A DNA stretch of 64,000 nucleotides, taken from assembly GCA_028874335.1 (NCBI GenBank), contig JAPPJY010000016.1, positions 231,180 to 295,179 of the forward strand, given 5' to 3'. Each line of letters starts with the position of its first letter. Positions within the stretch are counted from its first letter, which is position 1. Below, piece by piece: positions 8,783 to 18,217 of this stretch. The position numbers were made by a program, and so were the translations under genes. Under the pieces are notes generated by a model. That model was not told where the DNA came from, did no database searches, and saw only the letters and a list, made by a program, of their open reading frames with translations. Source of the DNA: Gemmatimonadota bacterium (GTDB taxonomy: Bacteria; Latescibacterota; UBA2968; GCA-2709665).

Positions 8783-10684
8783 TCAGATCAGGTTTTCGAT
8801 GATGTAGTCCCTGCGTTCGGGGGTATTCTTGCCCATATAGAAGCTAAGGGTATTGGCGATTTCGGATATGGAACGGATATTGACTTTGACCAGCCGCATA
8901 TCGTCGCCGATGAACTGACCGAATTCATTCGGCGAGATCTCCCCGAGCCCCTTGAAGCGGGTGATCTCCGGGTTCTTGACCTCCGCAACGGCGTTGTCGC
9001 GCTCGCGGTTGTTGTAACAGTAGCGCGTGACCCTGCTGTTCCGGACGCGGAACAGTGGGGTTTCGAGGATATAGAGATGACCGGCCAGCACCAGTTCCTC
9101 GAAGTAGTTCAGGAAATACGTGAGTAGCAGGTACCGGATATGGTAACCATCGTGGTCGGCATCAGTGGCAATGACGATTTTATCGAAACGCAGGTTTTCG
9201 ATGCTGTCTTCGATACCCAGCGCCATCATGAGGTTGTACAGTTCCTCGTTCTTGTACACCGCGGCCTTGTTCTTGCCGAATACGTTCAATGGAACGCCCT
9301 TCAGGCCGAATATCGCCTGGGTGAGGACGTCTCGCGCGGCGACCATGGACCCCGCCGCCGAAGGGCCCTCGGTGATGAAGATGGTTGAGTCTTCGCCATG
9401 CTTCTTCCGGCCCAGGTGGAACTTGCAGTCTTTAAAGTGCGGAATCTTGATTGCGATCTTCCGGGCGGCTTCCTTGGCCTCTTTCTTGACGGCGTTGAGT
9501 TCCTTTCTCAACGTTTCGTTCTGGGCGATTTTCTCGGACAGGCGCCCGGCCGCGGCCTGGTTCTTGTGAAGGAGGTCGACCACGGCGCTCTTGACCTCCG
9601 CGACAATCCAACCCCGAATATCCGTATTCCCCAGCTTGTTCTTGGTCTGCGACTCGAAAACAGGCGCTTTGAGCTTGACGGCGACGGCGCCGGAGATGCT
9701 CTCCCGAACGTCGATGCCGTTGTAGTTCTTCTTGTAGAATTCATTCACGCCCTTGAGGATACCCTCGCGAAAGGCGCTCTGGTGGGCCCCGCCGTCGCTG
9801 GTGTGTTGGCCGTTGACGAAAGAGAAATACGTCTCCCCAAAACTGGCCGTGTGGCTGAATGCGAACTCCAGGTATTGGGACTTGTGATACAACGGCTCAT
9901 AGAGGGCGGTCTCGCCGACTTCACGGGTGAGGAAGTCCAGCAATCCGTTCCTGGATACGAATCGTTCCCTGTTGAAGACCAGCGAAAGTCCACTGTTCAG
10001 GCATGCGTAATTCCACAGCCGCTGCCGGACGTAATCGAAGTTGAACGCGAAGTCATCGCCGAAGATCTGAACATCGGGCAGAAACTCGAAATAGGAGCCG
10101 TCGGGTTCCCCGGGCTTCCGTCCCTTCAGCTTCTCCTTCAACCGGCCGCGCTCGAAGCGGGCTTCGAAGAATTCTCCCTCCCTGTAGGCGACCGCCCTGA
10201 AATCGGAAGCGAGGGCATTGACGGCCTTGGTGCCCACGCCGTTGAGGCCCACGCTGAACTGGAAGACGTCGTCGTTGTACTTCGCGCCGGTATTGATGAT
10301 GGAAACGCAGTCGATAACCTTGCCCAGCGGAATGCCGCGGCCGTAGTCCCGGACACGGACCCGGTTGTCTTCGATGCTGACGTCGATCTTTTTACCAAAA
10401 CCCATGATGAATTCGTCTACGGCATTGTCGATGACTTCCTTCAGAAGGACGTAGATGCCATCATCCGGATTGGAACCGTCGCCGAGCCGGCCGATGTACA
10501 TGCCGGTACGCAGCCGGATGTGTTCCAGTGAGCTGAGCGTTTTGACCTTGGATTCGTCGTACCCGTGTTCGGGCGATCCGCCATTGTTGTTCCTGCCGGA
10601 GGATCGACGGGCGGACGCGGGTTTTCCGTTGATGGAAAGCGAAAGCTGATCCTGACTCTGAATCGCCTGTTTTGTTTCGGGCAT
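8783..10684 (-). CDS. parE: DNA topoisomerase IV (type IIA) subunit B-like
   Basis: LSSLEHIRLRTGMYIGRLGDGSNPDDGIYVLLKEVIDNAVDEF GHKL ATPase; TEGPSAAGS and DADHDGYHIRYLLLTYF Toprim; MPETKQ start chosen. Confidence 0.88.
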   Translation of the reverse strand: MPETKQAIQSQDQLSLSINGKPASARRSSGRNNNGGSPEHGYDESKVKTLSSLEHIRLRTGMYIGRLGDGSNPDDGIYVLLKEVIDNAVDEFIMGFGKKIDVSIEDNRVRVRDYGRGIPLGKVIDCVSIINTGAKYNDDVFQFSVGLNGVGTKAVNALASDFRAVAYREGEFFEARFERGRLKEKLKGRKPGEPDGSYFEFLPDVQIFGDDFAFNFDYVRQRLWNYACLNSGLSLVFNRERFVSRNGLLDFLTREVGETALYEPLYHKSQYLEFAFSHTASFGETYFSFVNGQHTSDGGAHQSAFREGILKGVNEFYKKNYNGIDVRESISGAVAVKLKAPVFESQTKNKLGNTDIRGWIVAEVKSAVVDLLHKNQAAAGRLSEKIAQNETLRKELNAVKKEAKEAARKIAIKIPHFKDCKFHLGRKKHGEDSTIFITEGPSAAGSMVAARDVLTQAIFGLKGVPLNVFGKNKAAVYKNEELYNLMMALGIEDSIENLRFDKIVIATDADHDGYHIRYLLLTYFLNYFEELVLAGHLYILETPLFRVRNSRVTRYCYNNRERDNAVAEVKNPEITRFKGLGEISPNEFGQFIGDDMRLVKVNIRSISEIANTLSFYMGKNTPERRDYIIENLI

Positions 10685-10922
10685 AACCCACCTTTTCGGG
10701 ATCGCTGGATGATGCGACCCCGCGCGGCGAATGTACAACCGGGGAGACCGACGAACCTGACGCGGAATCAGGTCGGAATGAGGCCTAAAAGGAACCTAAC
10801 TGTGGGGAAATAAAGGGGAAAGACAGCACCTTAATATAGTGCATCTTTGTTCATCTTTCAAGGTGTTTTTTGCGCGCCGGCACGAGGGACGTCGGGAGGA
10901 ATACGATTTCGGAATGCGCATT

Positions 10923-11375
10923 TCAGGTCCCCTGGATAACGTAACCGAGCACGTCCGCCACCTGTTCGGGCGTCTCCGCCACCGCCAGGGCCGCCGAATC
11001 GACTTCCTTGAGCGCGTGGGCGATGCCTGCGTCGTGTATCACAATCATCGGCTTGCCCAGGGCCGCGGCGAAGCCGGCGTCGAACGCTGCGTTCCACTGC
11101 CGGTAATTGCCTCCGAAACGCACCACCACCACGTCGGCATCGCCTATGAGCGTCCGGGTCCGGATGGCATTGATCTTCGCTCCCTTGTGGTCCTTCCAGA
11201 ATGAGGATTCCTCGGGGCCCAGGATATCCACGCCGCAGTTGTCGCTGGCGGCGTGGTCGGTCACCGGTGCCGTAAAGGAAACCGGAAGTTCCCTTTCCGC
11301 CGCCGCGCGTACGATCCGGTCCCGCCAGTCGCTGTGGATTTCGCCGGCCAGGTACACCTTCCACCGCTTCGACAT
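10923..11375 (-). CDS. YtoQ family protein (nucleoside 2-deoxyribosyltransferase-like fold)
   Basis: MSKRWKVYLAGEIHSDWRDRIVRAAAERELPVSFTAPVTDHAASDNCGVDILG...RTRTLIGDADVVVVRFGGNYRQWNAAFDAGFAAALGKPMIVIH. Confidence 0.75.
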   Translation of the reverse strand: MSKRWKVYLAGEIHSDWRDRIVRAAAERELPVSFTAPVTDHAASDNCGVDILGPEESSFWKDHKGAKINAIRTRTLIGDADVVVVRFGGNYRQWNAAFDAGFAAALGKPMIVIHDAGIAHALKEVDSAALAVAETPEQVADVLGYVIQGT

Positions 11376-11706
11376 TCGTCGGACTCCTCTCCTCGAAGTT
11401 GGAAACTTCCCTGGCGTTGTGTTTCTGAAAGAATCGCATGAATCCCGCCGATATGCGACGGGATCAGGGAAAGCGCTCTTCTGTGCGTTAGCCTCAATCC
11501 GAAAAAACAGCAACGCGGCGACGCGATAAAACCCTCCGAAACGGGGCGTGATCGACGTATAGAATGACGTTGATTCCCTTCACGTCCAGTGACCTGGTTT
11601 ATCCTGGTAATCCGCCGTCTAATCCCCTTTATTTACAAGCACATATTCGAATTAACGCCCCGGAAGGCTTACGAATCAAGGTTAGACGGTGTGCATTCTT
11701 CGTCGT

Positions 11707-12834
11707 TCAGTCCTTCACGACCCGGGTATGCGTGTACTGGTTTGAATAGTTTCTCATATTTCCCGTGGCGTAGACCTGCTTGATCGCCGTAGCCGGCAGC
11801 CAGTGGATAAACCAGTTGTTGTAGACATCGCAGATATCCCGCGGTATTCCCCGGATGACCACCGCTTCCACGTCGACGGCTAGAAACGTGTTGTGGTGGA
11901 TGAGAATGAGGTTTCCGGCAATGTCCGTTCCGTCTTCGCGGTCTCTGCCGCCGTGCATATCGAAGCTGTGGCTGTTGGCATTCTCCAGAACCATGTTGTA
12001 TCTGGCCTCGTAGCTGGTATTCGGCCTGCCCGTACCCGCGATGTGGTGCCGGCACCAGTCGAACAGGTTGGCTTCGATGAGCGCTTCGGAATTGTCCATC
12101 ACCACGCCGTAACCCAGACCGTGGCGCTGATTGTGGTGGATATAGTTGTGATGGATGTGGTTGTCCGTGGAATTCCTCCGGAGGAAAATCGCGCCGTGGC
12201 TCCAGCCCCAGAGTTCGCAGTTGTCCACCTTCAGCCTCGGTTGGAAGGTCTCGATGGCCCTGGAGTTGGGTATGCTGTAGAAACGCCCTTCCGACAGGAG
12301 CTGGGTCATCTGTTCGGTGCGCCTCATCGAGTCCGGTCCCTCCAGCCTGAGGCCGGTCAGGCGAACGTCGGGACCGATGGCGACAAACAACGGGGCCGTA
12401 TCCAGCTGTTCCGAAAAAATAAGGCCGCCGTCGGAATCGGGCTTGCCCCGGCCGCTGGCCAGCGTGACGCCCGCCCGGATCTCGATGTCCGTATCGCCGG
12501 TCAGGTCCACCCTCGCGGTATCCGCCACGTAGACCACCTGCCCGCCCGTCGCCTGCTTGAGCGCATCCAGCAACTCCGACCGGCTGGTGACGAAGTAGTC
12601 GTACTCCTCAACCAGTTGATCGTATCCCTCGCCGCCGCCGATGGGATTGCCGGTGGGGTTCGAGTCGGCCCCGAACTTGTCGTCCGATAGCAGGGCGCGG
12701 TTGCTCAGGTCCCGTCCGCCCGTCGGCTCAGTGGGCTCCGGTTCGGGCGCAGGGGGCGTTTCCTCGCCGCCGCAGGAAGGGACGAGAAACAGCAATGCGA
12801 GAATGGCAAGCAGCTTGTAAACGGATGTTGACAA
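11707..12834 (-). CDS. Right-handed beta-helix lipoprotein (NosD/pectate-lyase-like), paralog 1
   Basis: MSTSVYKLLAILALLFLVPSCGGEE lipobox; TDNHIHHNYIHHNQRHGLGYGVV parallel beta-helix repeats. Confidence 0.7.
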   Translation of the reverse strand: MSTSVYKLLAILALLFLVPSCGGEETPPAPEPEPTEPTGGRDLSNRALLSDDKFGADSNPTGNPIGGGEGYDQLVEEYDYFVTSRSELLDALKQATGGQVVYVADTARVDLTGDTDIEIRAGVTLASGRGKPDSDGGLIFSEQLDTAPLFVAIGPDVRLTGLRLEGPDSMRRTEQMTQLLSEGRFYSIPNSRAIETFQPRLKVDNCELWGWSHGAIFLRRNSTDNHIHHNYIHHNQRHGLGYGVVMDNSEALIEANLFDWCRHHIAGTGRPNTSYEARYNMVLENANSHSFDMHGGRDREDGTDIAGNLILIHHNTFLAVDVEAVVIRGIPRDICDVYNNWFIHWLPATAIKQVYATGNMRNYSNQYTHTRVVKD

Positions 12835-12913
12835 TGTCGGACCTCATCCCGTGGCGAAAATCGCCACGCTCAACATCGCGTATCTCATCAACAGATCGTC
12901 CTTCGCACTTCTC

Positions 12914-14047
12914 TCAGTCCTTGACGACCCGATCGTTGGTGTACTGGTTTGAGTAGTGGCGGACGTTGCCCTTGGCGTTGGTCTGTTTGACGGCGACGCT
13001 TGGGACAAAGTGGATGAACCAGTTGTTGTAGATGTCGCAGTATTCTTCGGGTACGCCCCGGATGACGACAGCCGCCACGTCGATGGCCAGAAACGTGTTG
13101 TGATGTATGGTGATAACGGTGCCGGCGATGTCCGTACCGTCGCCCCGGTCCCTGCCGCCGTGCATATCGAAGCTGTGGCTGTTGGCGTTTTCCAGGACCA
13201 GGTTGTAGCGGGCCTCGTAGCTCGTGCCCGGCCTGCCCGTGCCTGCGATGTGGTGCCGGCACCAGTCGAACAGGTTGGCCTCGATCAGCGCTTCCGACTG
13301 ATCCATCACCACGCCGTACCCCAGACCGTGGCGCTGGTTGTGGTGGAAATAGTTGTGGTGAATGTGGTTGTCCGTGGAATTGGCCCTCAGGAAAATCGCG
13401 CCGTGACTCCAGCCGAAGAGCTCGCAGTTGTCCACTTCCAGCCGGGATTCGAAGGTCTCGATGCCCCGAGAGTTGGGGATACTGTAGTACCGTCCTTCTG
13501 CACTGAGCTGCCTCATTTGTTCCGTGCGCCTCATCGTGTCCGGGCCCTCCAGCCGGAGTCCGGTAACACGCACGCCGGGGCCGGCGGCGACAAAGAGCGG
13601 AATCGTCTCCAGTTCCTTTGAGTAAACCAGCCCGCCCTCGGTATCGGGCTTCCCCCGCCCGCTGGCCAGCGTGACCCCGCCGGCGATCTCGATTTTCTGG
13701 TCGCCCGTAAGGTCCACCCTGGCGGTGTCCGCCAGATAGACCACCTGGCCTTGGGTCGCCTGCTCGAGCGCGTCGAGCAGTTCCGCCCGGTTGGTGACGA
13801 GGTAGTCGTATTCCTCGACCAGTTGGTCGTAACCTTCACCCCCGCCGATGGGATTGCCCGTGGGGTTCGAGTCGGCGCTGAACGTGCTGTCTGATAACAA
13901 GGGTCTGGGCTGCCGGGGGGTGTTGTCCGTGGTCTCGGCAGGCGCGGGCTCCGTCGCCGGGGCGGCGGGTTTTTCCTCCCCGCCGCAGGCCGCAAGGAGA
14001 ATCATTACGCCGAGACAGGTGAGCAGCTTGCACAACTTTGTTGGCAT
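12914..14047 (-). CDS. Right-handed beta-helix lipoprotein, paralog 2 (tandem duplicate)
   Basis: MPTKLCKLLTCLGVMILLAACGGEE lipobox; near-collinear with 11707..12834 (TDNHIHHNYFHHNQRHGLGYGVVMDQSEALIEANLFDWCRHHIAGTGRP). Confidence 0.7.
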   Translation of the reverse strand: MPTKLCKLLTCLGVMILLAACGGEEKPAAPATEPAPAETTDNTPRQPRPLLSDSTFSADSNPTGNPIGGGEGYDQLVEEYDYLVTNRAELLDALEQATQGQVVYLADTARVDLTGDQKIEIAGGVTLASGRGKPDTEGGLVYSKELETIPLFVAAGPGVRVTGLRLEGPDTMRRTEQMRQLSAEGRYYSIPNSRGIETFESRLEVDNCELFGWSHGAIFLRANSTDNHIHHNYFHHNQRHGLGYGVVMDQSEALIEANLFDWCRHHIAGTGRPGTSYEARYNLVLENANSHSFDMHGGRDRGDGTDIAGTVITIHHNTFLAIDVAAVVIRGVPEEYCDIYNNWFIHFVPSVAVKQTNAKGNVRHYSNQYTNDRVVKD

Positions 14048-14077
14048 AGACACCTCGCGTACACACCACCCGGTAAG

Positions 14078-14205
14078 TGGGAAGACGGGAGACGTTAGAC
14101 GGTAGAAGAAATCCTTGCCCCTTATGTTATTCTTCCTTGCCTCCCGCACGAGAAGAAGGCTAACAAGGCAGACAATCTCTCCCCTCTCCCGTCTTGCGTC
14201 TAACG
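14078..14205. repeat. Dispersed palindromic intergenic repeat, copy B
   Basis: gggaagacgggagacgttagacggtagaag...ttattcttccttgcctcccgcacgagaagaaggctaacaaggcagacaatctctcccctctcccgtcttgcgtctaac. Confidence 0.65.
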
Positions 14206-14272
14206 GATTCAAGTCTCCATTCTCGATAACCGGCCCCGCAACGCGCGATTGGAGTCCCGATCGGAATGCTGT

Positions 14273-15643
14273 TTAATACAGATCTTCCCTCGTCGTAATC
14301 GGACACCACCTGGCCGTGTTGAGATGGTCCAGGAGGATGTTGAGCGCATCGGGCGTGCCGATATACTGGAGCGCAACAGCGGCGTGCCCGGAGGCGTAGC
14401 GGTTCTCGTCTTCCAGGGCGTCACGCAGGGCAGGGATGGCGGATTCGCCGTCCGTTCCGAATCGCGCCAGGGCATACGCCGCGGTGTAGCGGACCTGGCC
14501 GTCGTCGTCTTTCAGCGCGTTCGCCAATGCGGGCACGGACACGTCCGGATTGCCTGCGATGGTACCCAGGGCCTCGGCCGCGTGGTGACGGACCCATTCC
14601 GACCGATCGTTCAGCGTATGTGTGATCGCGGATACCGCCTCGACTGCCGCCGGGCCCGCGTCGCCCAGCGCGAAAGCGGCATGGCCGCGCACTTTCTCAT
14701 CATCATGACCCAGCGCAACCGTGAGTTCGGGTACGGCGGGTTCTCCGATTGCGCCAAGCGCGTAGGCGGCGTTGAGTTTTACGCCGTCGTCCTCGGACTG
14801 AAGGGCGCGGCAGAGCGGACCGACAGCCGGGTCTCCGGTTGCGGCCAGTTCGTAGGACGCGTTGAGCCGGGCATGTTCGTCGCCGTCGTGGAGCGTACGG
14901 GAGAGCGCGTCCACGTTGCCGGCGTGTCCGTTGGCGTTCGACCCGCGCGACCACTCCCAGATGCTGTTCCAGACAAACGGGTGCCTGTCGCCCACGTCCG
15001 TGTTGCTCCAGGCCTCGTCGGTGTGGTTCCACTCCGGCTGCGTGGGCTCGGACATGCGGGTAAACTGGAATTTCATCATATACCGTCTCATGTCCACCTG
15101 GTTGGGCATGGCCCGATGCCAGATGTCGAAGTGGACGATTGCGATCGTGCCCGCTTCCCCGCACACGGAAACACCGGCATCGTCCGGATCCTCGAGGCGG
15201 TCCATGTAGCAATGCGTGTGGGGAATGACCCCCGTCGGCCCGTTGATCAATTCCACGTCCTGGGGATAATAGAAGGCCATCGCCCACCGGTTGCGATGGA
15301 AACGCAGCTTGTAGTAACCCCAGTAACTGTCCTTGTGCCATCCCCCGCCCGGGCCGTTGGGCTTGTTGAAATGACAATGGCGGTGGATGTGCATCGCGTG
15401 GTCGTGCCCGAGGATGGACGAAAAGGCGCCGTGGATTTCGGGCTGGTCGAAAACGGTCTGGATTTCCGGAATGCGCGGAAGGACGTTATTGCCCGGATTG
15501 CCTTCCTTCAGGAAGACTTCGTCCGTCTTCCTGTAGATTTCTTCGTGGAACTCGGGCGGAAGGTTCACCTTGATCGTTATAAACCCGTTGGCGATGAATT
15601 CCTGCATCTTCCTGTCGTCGAGGAGGTACTTGGGGTCCGGCAT
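14273..15643 (-). CDS. Phytanoyl-CoA dioxygenase family protein with C-terminal HEAT-like repeats
   Basis: N-term MPDPKYLLDDRKMQEFIANGFITIKVNLPPEFHEEIYRKTDEVF and GWHKDSYWGYYKLRFHRNRWAMAFYYPQDV; C-term repeated DDGVKLNAAYALGAIGEPAVPELTVAL / DDEKVRGHAAFALGDAGPAAVEAV / DDGQVRYTAAYALARFG. Confidence 0.8.
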   Translation of the reverse strand: MPDPKYLLDDRKMQEFIANGFITIKVNLPPEFHEEIYRKTDEVFLKEGNPGNNVLPRIPEIQTVFDQPEIHGAFSSILGHDHAMHIHRHCHFNKPNGPGGGWHKDSYWGYYKLRFHRNRWAMAFYYPQDVELINGPTGVIPHTHCYMDRLEDPDDAGVSVCGEAGTIAIVHFDIWHRAMPNQVDMRRYMMKFQFTRMSEPTQPEWNHTDEAWSNTDVGDRHPFVWNSIWEWSRGSNANGHAGNVDALSRTLHDGDEHARLNASYELAATGDPAVGPLCRALQSEDDGVKLNAAYALGAIGEPAVPELTVALGHDDEKVRGHAAFALGDAGPAAVEAVSAITHTLNDRSEWVRHHAAEALGTIAGNPDVSVPALANALKDDDGQVRYTAAYALARFGTDGESAIPALRDALEDENRYASGHAAVALQYIGTPDALNILLDHLNTARWCPITTREDLY

Positions 15644-15997
15644 GGCTCAAATCTCCGTAAGGATGGTGGGCATGGACAGGCGTGTTCGCTTTCTTGCGCC
15701 TCAACAACGAAAAATTACGGACATGGTATATAGGCGTCAAGGGATTATTCTTCGGCAGGCGGCGGGCGGCGGTATTTCACATTTAAATTACTGATATTGA
15801 AATATATACAGTCGATTAGTCTGACAGAATAACCTCATTAAACCACTCTTAATAAGCCCGAATCTATCGGATCGCCCAAGTTGTCTGTGGATAGATTCTC
15901 GATTGCCGGACAAGAAACTCCGGACCATGGTCGGATCGGATGTGCTCCGGATTCCCTCTTCTTCGTTATTCCCCTCTCCACGGGTGGTACCTCCAGC

Positions 15998-16420
15998 CTA
16001 CCGCCGCATGTCTGATTCGTGTTCGAAGGGATTCAAAAGATCGACTCCAAGTTGCTCAAAATCCCGCACGTTCCGGGTCACGATCGTCAGCCGGTGCTCG
16101 ACGGCGGTTGCCGCGATCATGGCGTCCTCCATCAACGTGTCTGAACGGCGATGCTTGAGCCGCGCCCACTCCCGGAACGTGGTCGCGTTCACGGGGAGGA
16201 CATTGTAGGAAACCAGCACCGCGCTGAGCCACGCTTCCAGCTCCTCCGCCTTGGCAACATCCTGCTCGCGGGTGAGTTCGATACCCGCCTGGATCTCTCC
16301 GACCGTCACCGCTGAAAGAAACAGATCCTCGGCTGCCACCTGTTCAATCCACCGGACGACGCCTGGATGCGGATGAACACGGCGCAGTTCCGATACGACA
16401 TTGGTGTCGAGCAGATACAC
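15998..16420 (-). CDS. PIN domain toxin, VapC-type
   Basis: MYLLDTNVVSELRR...LSAVTVGEIQAGIEL...TLMEDAMIAATAVEHRLTIVTRNVRDFEQLGVDLLNPF. Confidence 0.88.
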   Translation of the reverse strand: MYLLDTNVVSELRRVHPHPGVVRWIEQVAAEDLFLSAVTVGEIQAGIELTREQDVAKAEELEAWLSAVLVSYNVLPVNATTFREWARLKHRRSDTLMEDAMIAATAVEHRLTIVTRNVRDFEQLGVDLLNPFEHESDMRR

Positions 16421-16424
16421 GGGA

Positions 16425-16685
16425 TTACTCGAAGCTCGGGGACACGCGGTGACGATGCTGCGGCCGTGGCGGCGTCAGTGCGTCCGTGCGCGCTCCCGGG
16501 GCAAGCAGCAACTGCTTGAGATCCGGCCGGGCTCGCATCTCCAATCTCCGCCACTCGTCGATGGGGACCAGCACGGCCGTCTCCACGCCGCGTTTGGTCA
16601 CGATCTGTGGGCCTTCGGCCAAGCTCGTCTCCAACAACTCGCTGAAGCGGGCTTTGGCATCCTGCACAGGCCATATCTTGCTCAT
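16425..16685 (-). CDS. Phd/YefM-type antitoxin
   Basis: MSKIWPVQDAKARFSELLETSLAEGPQIVTKRGVETAVLVPIDEWRRLE; 4 nt upstream of the PIN toxin. Confidence 0.85.
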   Translation of the reverse strand: MSKIWPVQDAKARFSELLETSLAEGPQIVTKRGVETAVLVPIDEWRRLEMRARPDLKQLLLAPGARTDALTPPRPQHRHRVSPSFE

Positions 16686-16710
16686 GGAGCGTTACCTCCG
16701 CCAAAAGAAT

Positions 16711-16730
16711 GACTAGATATAAAACTAGTC
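16711..16730. promoter_or_regulatory. Palindromic operator candidate upstream of TA operon
   Basis: GACTAG-atataaaa-CTAGTC, 25 nt upstream of antitoxin ATG. Confidence 0.5.
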
Positions 16731-17000
16731 AAATGTCCTCGAAAAAGCAACAAGCAACGACAGGCTAACGGCATCACATAAGCCCTTTCTCCGGCGCACC
16801 CTGCACGCGGCACCCACTGTTTCTGCGTGCCTCTCGACTTCCGCCACTGACCTCATTCCGGCCTAAAATCCCCATCGGAATCCCAATGAACGTCATTTCG
16901 GCGCCAGCGGGCTGTGTCGTGGGATGGAGATTGGTCAGCACTGCGTTTCGTTTCCGCGCAATAACTGTTGCTTTTTCAAGCGATCTGGCGAATTTATACT

Positions 17001-17028
17001 GAACCTCCCGGACAATAACCGTGTCTTG
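17001..17028 (+). promoter_or_regulatory. ECF-type promoter candidate upstream of the sigma gene
   Basis: GAACCT-N16-GTCTTG resembles the sigmaE/ECF GGAACTT-N16-GTCTAA pattern. Confidence 0.35.
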
Positions 17029-17153
17029 CAGGGTGTGAGTCCGGGTACAAAACGCTTCTTCTACCGATTCCGGGTAAAAAAGTGCTATCCGCAGAACTTC
17101 AAAATCAACTCACGATACCGATTCCTCAGCGCGCCAATACGCCGGAGTCCCGC

Positions 17154-17714
17154 ATGCCCCAGGAACGGTTCCTGATCCAGCAGTGTCTCTCGGGAAACCA
17201 GGACGCGTTCCGGAGGTTGATCGAACCCCACCAGGACTTCGTTTTCCGCGTCGCAATTTCGGTTCTGGGAAGCCGGGAGGAGGCGGAAGAGGCGGCTCAG
17301 GATGCATTTGTCCGCGCTTACCGCGGGCTGGGTTCGTTTTCGGGGAAGGTTCCGTTTCAGGCGTGGATGTACCGTATTGCGGTTCGGACCGCCCTGAACG
17401 TGCGCAGGCGACGGCGACGACGTTTGTTTGAGCGCCTGACGCCGCCCGCCTGGTTCGGAGGACTGGCTTCGTCGGAGACGGAAGCACCGGACACTCAGTT
17501 TGCAAAACGGGACGCACGAATTCGCCTGAGGGCGATAATCGACCGGCTGCCGGGAAAGCTCCACGAGGTTGTGGTGTTGTCCTATCTGCAGGAACTTGCC
17601 GGCAGCGAAATCGCTATAATCCTGAACATCCCTGAAGGCACGGTCAAATCCCGGTTGCACCGGGCGCGGGAAAAACTGCAGAAAGAGATCGAGAGACAGG
17701 GTCTGCTGGATTGA
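17154..17714 (+). CDS. RNA polymerase sigma factor, ECF/sigma-70 family
   Basis: MPQERFLIQQCLSGNQDAFRRLIEPHQDFVFRVAISVLGSREEAEEAAQDAFVRAYRGLGSF (region 2); LPGKLHEVVVLSYLQELAGSEIAIILNIPEGTVKSRLHRAREKL (region 4). Upstream in-frame ATG at 17082 possible. Confidence 0.92.
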   Translation: MPQERFLIQQCLSGNQDAFRRLIEPHQDFVFRVAISVLGSREEAEEAAQDAFVRAYRGLGSFSGKVPFQAWMYRIAVRTALNVRRRRRRRLFERLTPPAWFGGLASSETEAPDTQFAKRDARIRLRAIIDRLPGKLHEVVVLSYLQELAGSEIAIILNIPEGTVKSRLHRAREKLQKEIERQGLLD

Positions 17715-17738
17715 CCGCAACGATAGAGGGCTGAAAAC

Positions 17739-18212
17739 ATGCCGAATCTGAAATGTCGTGAAACGAAGAGGTTGATGCATGGCTATCTGGACGGCGATTT
17801 ATCGCCGACGGAAGAAGAGGCTATGCGTACACACGTTGCGCGGTGCGGGGACTGCGCGCCTGCGTTCGAGCGGCTGCAGCGAAGCGAGAACGCGGTACGG
17901 GGCCATTTTGCGGCGACCGTCGCGAATGAGACGGCGCCAGCCGGGCTTTGGGATGGTTTGTCGGAACGGTTGCGTACCAGGCCGGGGCGGGTTCCATGGC
18001 GCCTCCAGGACCTCATCGAGAGGATACCCCGTGGGGTGCTTGCGCCGGTTGCGGTGGCCGCGGTGCTGATGCTTGCGGTCTGGGGAATGGAGGTGTATGA
18101 AACCAACCCACCGGCGGGAAACGGAAGAACGGCGCCGGTGCGGAAGGAACTTGCACAGATCAAGGCGTCAATCCTGGACATGGAAGCCGAACTGGAGCAA
18201 CAGTGGAGATAG
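17739..18212 (+). CDS. Anti-sigma factor with zinc-finger (zf-HC2) domain
   Basis: CRETKRLMHGYLDGDLSPTEEEAMRTHVARCGDCAPAFERL (HxxxCxxC), single TM LAPVAVAAVLMLAVWG. Confidence 0.85.
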   Translation: MPNLKCRETKRLMHGYLDGDLSPTEEEAMRTHVARCGDCAPAFERLQRSENAVRGHFAATVANETAPAGLWDGLSERLRTRPGRVPWRLQDLIERIPRGVLAPVAVAAVLMLAVWGMEVYETNPPAGNGRTAPVRKELAQIKASILDMEAELEQQWR

Positions 18213-18217
18213 CGGCT

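Noticed and set aside
14249-15733. Long antisense ORF (494 aa) opposite the PhyH-HEAT gene
   Set aside because: Shadow ORF of a high-GC coding gene; composition lacks recognisable motifs while the minus frame has clear domain motifs.
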